64,000 nt of DNA from an uncultured Granulosicoccus sp. (GTDB lineage: Bacteria > Pseudomonadota > Gammaproteobacteria > Granulosicoccales > Granulosicoccaceae). Both the position numbers and the translations under genes were made by a program. Positions within the stretch are counted from its first letter, which is position 1; each line of letters begins with the position of its first letter. The stretch is from NCBI GenBank assembly GCA_947499955.1, contig CANMQI010000023.1, positions 1 through 64,000 of the forward strand, read 5' to 3'. The notes under the pieces were generated by a model. It was not told where the DNA came from, ran no database searches, and worked only from the letters and a program-made list of their open reading frames with translations. Shown piece by piece: positions 60,622 to 64,000 of the stretch.

Positions 60622-61635
60622 TCAGTTCGTACAATCAATCAGGGTCTTGATATCGTCGGTATCAGAACCTGTAACCTCATCGAAAACCTTGTGAGCTGTA
60701 CTCAAAGGTACGGTTCGGGTGATCAGCGGAGCCAGTTGTGCGGCCAGTTCACACGCCAGAGGAATACTGCGACGAAACTGCTCACGGGTATAGACGCGAG
60801 AGCCGACAATTCGCAATTCCTTGAAAGCCACATCCAGCAGTGGCAGCTGGCTCATGCCCTTGTGCAGTGACGCCAGGCAGATGGTCCCTCCCGGTCGCGT
60901 GGCCTTGATAGCGTCAACAACAGCCGGGGCCACACCTGCACACTCGAAGCTCGCATCGGCGCCATCACCACCGGTACTGTTGTATACCTGTTCCGACACG
61001 CTTTGCTCGCGTGCATCCACCGGGAGGAACCCCAACTGTTCTGCCAGCTTCAGCCGAGCCGGATTGATGTCCGATACCAGCACTTGCGCCGCTCCACCCT
61101 GCCGAGCCACGATGGCGGTCAGCAAACCAATGGGGCCTGCGCCAAGCACCAAGGTGTTATCGCCAACCCGCAGACCGGATTGCTCGACCGCACGCAAGGC
61201 GACTGCCAAGGGTTCTATCAGGGTCGCTGTCTGGTCATCCAGATTGTCCGGAACCGCAAACAGCAAGTCCTCGTCAACCGCCAGCTGTTCTGCCATGCCG
61301 CCATCACCATCAATACCAATCAGGCGCAGCTGCGTGCAGATATGCGCACTACCAGTACGGCAAGGGTGGCAGTTCCCACAGGAAAACAGCGGATAGGCAA
61401 CGACGCGAGTGCCCGCAGCGAAACGCGTTGATGCCCCTGCAACTTCGCCGATGAACTCATGGCCGAGAACCAGCGGGGCCGTCGCGCGCGGATGCGTGCC
61501 GGACCAGATGCCGATATCGGTGCCGCAGACACCGCAATAGCGCAGACTGAGCAATGCCTGACCCTCGGCCTGCGTGGGCGAGGCGACATCGCGTATGTCG
61601 ACCTGTCGTGGCCCGGTATAGACAAGCGCCTTCAT
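60622..61635 (-). CDS. Zinc-dependent medium-chain alcohol/polyol dehydrogenase
   Basis: The 337-aa protein has the catalytic zinc ligands Cys37 (CGVCGTDIG) and His59-Glu60 (LVLGHEFIGE), the four structural zinc cysteines (86, 89, 92, 100) and the Rossmann motif VLGAGPIGLLTAIV. It resembles threonine, sorbitol or galactitol-phosphate dehydrogenases. The substrate is not determined. Confidence 0.88.
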   Translation of the reverse strand: MKALVYTGPRQVDIRDVASPTQAEGQALLSLRYCGVCGTDIGIWSGTHPRATAPLVLGHEFIGEVAGASTRFAAGTRVVAYPLFSCGNCHPCRTGSAHICTQLRLIGIDGDGGMAEQLAVDEDLLFAVPDNLDDQTATLIEPLAVALRAVEQSGLRVGDNTLVLGAGPIGLLTAIVARQGGAAQVLVSDINPARLKLAEQLGFLPVDAREQSVSEQVYNSTGGDGADASFECAGVAPAVVDAIKATRPGGTICLASLHKGMSQLPLLDVAFKELRIVGSRVYTREQFRRSIPLACELAAQLAPLITRTVPLSTAHKVFDEVTGSDTDDIKTLIDCTN

Positions 61636-61720
61636 GCCTCACTCCGCATTATCACCGGACACTCGACGGTGGTGCATCGCGGGAACCGTATTCTGTTACC
61701 GGGAAGAGTCGTTCGTTGCC

Positions 61721-62260
61721 TCATCGAATGAACTGATCGACGTAATCCGCCCCGAGACCAACTTCCTCATAGTGATTGCGGCATATCTCGATCTTGGTGA
61801 AGACATCCTCGAATCCCATGGTCTTGCCCCAGGGATCAACGTACAACATGACGCCGTTGACCTGGAAGAAGGTGATCATCTCCGTCACATCGTCTGGCAC
61901 CACGAGCGTATGCGTCTCCCCCGGTGGCTCATAGACATAACCGCCCTCCTCGGCAACCCAGTCGTGCTCCAGATAGTGCCAGCGACCCTTCAGCACCCAG
62001 CCATGCACCGGTTGAGGGTGGCGATGACGCGACAGCACACCGGATTTACGTACGCGCAGCAGATTCATCCAGTAACCCTGCGAGACATTCAGGCATAGCG
62101 GCCTGAAAGAGACATTCTCCGTCTGAGGCACCCAGACCCGTTCATCGGTGGGAATACCGTTGGGTACGACGATTTCCTGCGCAGCATTGGGGGGAAATGG
62201 CAATTGATAAGGAACGCGGTCATTCTTGCCGTTCTCGGTCTTGTCGTGCTCAACAGGCAT
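61721..62260 (-). CDS. Cupin-domain protein (acetylacetone/dihydroxyacetophenone dioxygenase-like)
   Basis: From the ATG at 62260 the 179-aa protein has a cupin barrel with metal-site histidines in HRHPQPVHGWVLKG and PPGETHTLVV. It looks like the 2,4'-dihydroxyacetophenone dioxygenase-type cupins found beside sugar-acid genes, though isomerase roles are possible. It is first in the minus-strand operon (cupin, dehydrogenase, SDR), divergent from the GntR gene. Confidence 0.76.
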   Translation of the reverse strand: MPVEHDKTENGKNDRVPYQLPFPPNAAQEIVVPNGIPTDERVWVPQTENVSFRPLCLNVSQGYWMNLLRVRKSGVLSRHRHPQPVHGWVLKGRWHYLEHDWVAEEGGYVYEPPGETHTLVVPDDVTEMITFFQVNGVMLYVDPWGKTMGFEDVFTKIEICRNHYEEVGLGADYVDQFIR

Positions 62261-62357
62261 TTTCTTTCTCCGTGCCGGGTTATTCGAAAAACCTTGCCTC
62301 AAACGCGCAACCGTCGTTCAGGCCGCGGCGCGTCTCGGCACCAGGTTCCAATCGAGA

Positions 62358-62370
62358 GTATACCGTATAC
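62358..62370. promoter_or_regulatory. GntR operator candidate GTATACCGTATAC
   Basis: Two GTATAC units flank a single C, giving a 13-bp inverted repeat in the 145-base region between the divergent cupin and GntR starts. FadR-type GntR regulators commonly bind such TAT/ATA dyads. A half-site, TGTATACCGT, recurs at 63123-63132 just after the GntR gene. Confidence 0.5.
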
Positions 62371-62405
62371 TGTATGCCAGTTCCTACTCGTCAAATCGCC
62401 AAGTC

Positions 62406-63080
62406 ATGAATGATCTCGTTTCAAGCCAGAAGCGTCCCAAGTCCCTGACCGATCACGTGACGGATGAAATTCGTCGCTGGGTGATTACCGGGAAACTGGC
62501 GTTTGGCGAGAAACTCTCGGAAGGCAAGATCGCCAAGGTGCTGGATGTCAGCCGCACTCCGGTGCGTGAAGCCATCAATCGACTGGAAACCGAGCGGCTA
62601 CTGACGGTCGAACCGCAACGCGGCAGTTTTGTCTTTTCCATCGAGAAGAGCGATCTGGCCAAGCTCTGCGATGCAAGAATCTGCATGGAAGCCTATGCAC
62701 TGGAGACAGGCATCGCGGAGAATCCCGAGCAATTGCACCACAGCCTCACAACCTGTCTCGAGAACATGAGCCAGGCACGCAAAGCCGGTGATGATGCCCT
62801 CTACCTCGATCTGGATGCGGACTTCCACCAGCGGATCATCCGTTCGGCAAACAACCCCTTCATCACTGATGCCTACCAGACCATCGCACCTCGCATGGCC
62901 GCCTTGCGACATCGCCTCGGCCAGCACCCCGAGCATATGGAGAAATCCTATAGGGAACATCAGGCCTTGTGCACGGCGGTAGGCAGCAGGGATCTGAAGG
63001 GCGCGCTGAACATCCTGGCCAGTCATATCGACAGGAAGGAAGGCAATTACTGGAGCAAGCTGGCCTCGGATATTGCCTGA
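62406..63080 (+). CDS. GntR-family (FCD-type) transcriptional regulator
   Basis: From the ATG at 62406 the protein is 224 aa. It has a winged helix (~10-75, GEKLSEGKIAKVLDVSRTPV, then REAINRLETERLL) and an FCD domain with metal-type residues (DADFHQRIIRSANNPF, later SHIDRKEGNYW). It probably represses the divergent cupin/dehydrogenase operon. Confidence 0.87.
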   Translation: MNDLVSSQKRPKSLTDHVTDEIRRWVITGKLAFGEKLSEGKIAKVLDVSRTPVREAINRLETERLLTVEPQRGSFVFSIEKSDLAKLCDARICMEAYALETGIAENPEQLHHSLTTCLENMSQARKAGDDALYLDLDADFHQRIIRSANNPFITDAYQTIAPRMAALRHRLGQHPEHMEKSYREHQALCTAVGSRDLKGALNILASHIDRKEGNYWSKLASDIA

Positions 63081-63130
63081 GGCACGATGCTCTGAACCGG
63101 TGATTCAGCGCATGGCAGTGGCTGTATACC

Positions 63131-63341
63131 GTGCGCACACCTCGTTGCCGATGCATTGATGCATATGGCCCAGGCATAGACCGAGATCAATGGCTGGTCT
63201 TGGGGGAGCGCCGCTCCCGCCCTGGTGACAACGCTGAAAGAGTGCAACGCCCTGCATCCGGACATCAAGGTAACGGTGGACAAGCCAGACTATTCCGATG
63301 TGAACAGCCGTGTTCCGACTGCCTGTTCAGCCCGCGACACA
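63131..63341 (+). pseudogene. Decayed extracellular solute-binding protein fragment
   Basis: In one frame this reads a leader-like LVADALMHMAQA, a TAG stop (63177), then INGWSWGSAAPALVTTL and HPDIKVTVDKPDYSDVN. That is the pattern of the mature N-terminus of sugar ABC binding proteins (strand with W-W/G, then an N/H-P-D-I-x-V-T-V strand). No start precedes it and the resemblance stops after ~45 residues. It is best read as a remnant of a transporter gene once attached to the GntR/cupin locus. The rest of 63081-63461 shows no gene; GGGAGC-GCC-GCTCCC at 63204-63218 can form a small hairpin. Confidence 0.45.
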
Positions 63342-63461
63342 GCAACGGGAACATGCCAGCAGTCAAGTCACCACCTGAGGGCCTTTCTTGCGGTACATTG
63401 CCTTCCCGGCTGACGAAATCAGCCGATAATCGACTCACGCAATCGGAAGGCTCGAATTTCC

Positions 63462-64000
63462 ATGACATTCACCGTCTGGCTATCACTGTTCACCGTCTGC
63501 CTGCTGGGGGCCATGTCCCCCGGTCCCAGTCTGGCCATCGTTGCCAGACACGCCCTGGCGGGCGGGCGCAGCAACGGATTGGCGACCGCCTGGGCGCATG
63601 CCTTCGGCATCGGCATCTATGCCTTCATCACCTTGATCGGGCTGGCGGTGCTGTTGCAGCAAAGCCCCCTGCTGTTCAGGTACATCAGTCTGGCAGGAGC
63701 CGCCTACCTGGCCTACCTGGGCTTCAACGCACTGCGCTCGAAGGGTGGTATTGCCGCCAAGCTGGAAGCCGGCGAGCACACGGCCGTGTCGCAATCGGCT
63801 CGCGAAGGCTTTCTGATCTCCATACTCAGCCCCAAGATCGCTCTGTTCTTCATCGCCCTGTTCAGCCAGTTCGTGGCGCTGGGCAATGATCTCGGCAATC
63901 AGGTGGTGATTGTGGCGACACCCTTTCTGGTGGATGGTCTGTGGTACACCTTCATCACCCTGGTACTGTCCCACTCGCTGGTGGTTGATCGCATCCGCTC
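63462..64000 (+). CDS. LysE/RhtB-family exporter, partial
   Basis: Starting at the ATG at 63462, 179 codons run off the window end without a stop. The N-terminus has the LysE/RhtB signature (LLGAMSPGPSLAIVARHALA) and then GRSNGLATAWAHAFGIGIYA, followed by hydrophobic segments and LISILSPKIALFFIALFSQF. It is an amino-acid or small-molecule exporter of about 205 residues, of which the last ~25 are missing here. Confidence 0.88.
   Translation, partial: MTFTVWLSLFTVCLLGAMSPGPSLAIVARHALAGGRSNGLATAWAHAFGIGIYAFITLIGLAVLLQQSPLLFRYISLAGAAYLAYLGFNALRSKGGIAAKLEAGEHTAVSQSAREGFLISILSPKIALFFIALFSQFVALGNDLGNQVVIVATPFLVDGLWYTFITLVLSHSLVVDRIR

Noticed and set aside
63131..63889. 252-codon plus-strand open frame overlapping the LysE gene
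   Set aside because: It runs in another frame across the LysE-type exporter, has no family features and has low-quality composition.

Overview
The window looks like the chromosome of a proteobacterium, most likely a marine or saline gammaproteobacterium. This rests on the gene set (Sox sulfur oxidation, TRAP and tripartite tricarboxylate (TTT) transporters, a sulfatase, the N-methylglutamate pathway) and on GC-rich codon use; no rRNA or other taxonomic marker is present. No tRNA, rRNA, CRISPR array, insertion sequence or phage gene was recognised. It reads as a metabolic region for one-carbon, methylated-amine and sulfur compounds.

Layout. 1-2.6 kb: an 8-bp tandem repeat, then a translationally coupled ECF sigma / DUF3619 / DUF3106 operon whose last gene ends in long simple repeats, then a LysR helix-turn-helix (HTH) remnant. 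2.7-9.7 kb: a GlxA/GbdR-type regulator divergent from a four-gene sarcosine-oxidase-like operon, read here as N-methylglutamate dehydrogenase (mgdABCD), then a HAD dehalogenase. 9.9-14.9 kb: a GntR-controlled mandelate-racemase-like enzyme with a TTT transporter. 15.0-20.4 kb: mgsABC and gmaS, completing the N-methylglutamate route for methylamine, with an XRE-cupin regulator. 20.8-22.6 kb: a soxS-soxR-soxT-like unit with a persulfide-sensor-type ArsR repressor. 22.6-25.1 kb: ethanolamine ammonia-lyase eutBC. 25.7-31.8 kb: a TRAP transporter operon with a nitrilase-superfamily amidase, an HpcH/HpaI aldolase, an RraA-like protein and a LysR regulator; its substrate is unknown. 31.9-40.0 kb: a full sox cluster on the minus strand in the order DUF302-soxX-Y-Z-A-B-C-D-MBL, preceded by two ATTC-N8-GAAT sites of the kind bound by SqrR-type repressors. 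40.2-45.1 kb: an amino-acid ABC permease and binding protein, an alpha/beta hydrolase and an ABC exporter. 45.2-50.0 kb: a 2Fe-2S ferredoxin, an SBP56/methanethiol oxidase, an MFS transporter and a peroxiredoxin, bracketed by two copies of a ~140-bp repeat that carries back-to-back DnaA boxes. 50.1-59.6 kb: a secreted RCC1/fibronectin protein, a sulfatase with its own TTT transporter and LysR regulator, and a second SoxCD-like pair. 59.8-64 kb: an SDR, a zinc alcohol dehydrogenase, a cupin, a GntR regulator, a decayed solute-binding-protein gene and the start of a LysE exporter.

How it fits together (inference). GmaS makes gamma-glutamylmethylamide, MgsABC makes N-methylglutamate and MgdABCD oxidises it to glutamate and a C1 unit. 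Methanethiol oxidase would yield formaldehyde, sulfide and peroxide; the peroxiredoxin could remove peroxide and the Sox system could oxidise the reduced sulfur under the SoxR/SqrR-like sensor. The sulfatase/TTT/SoxCD-like locus suggests use of a sulfated organic compound.
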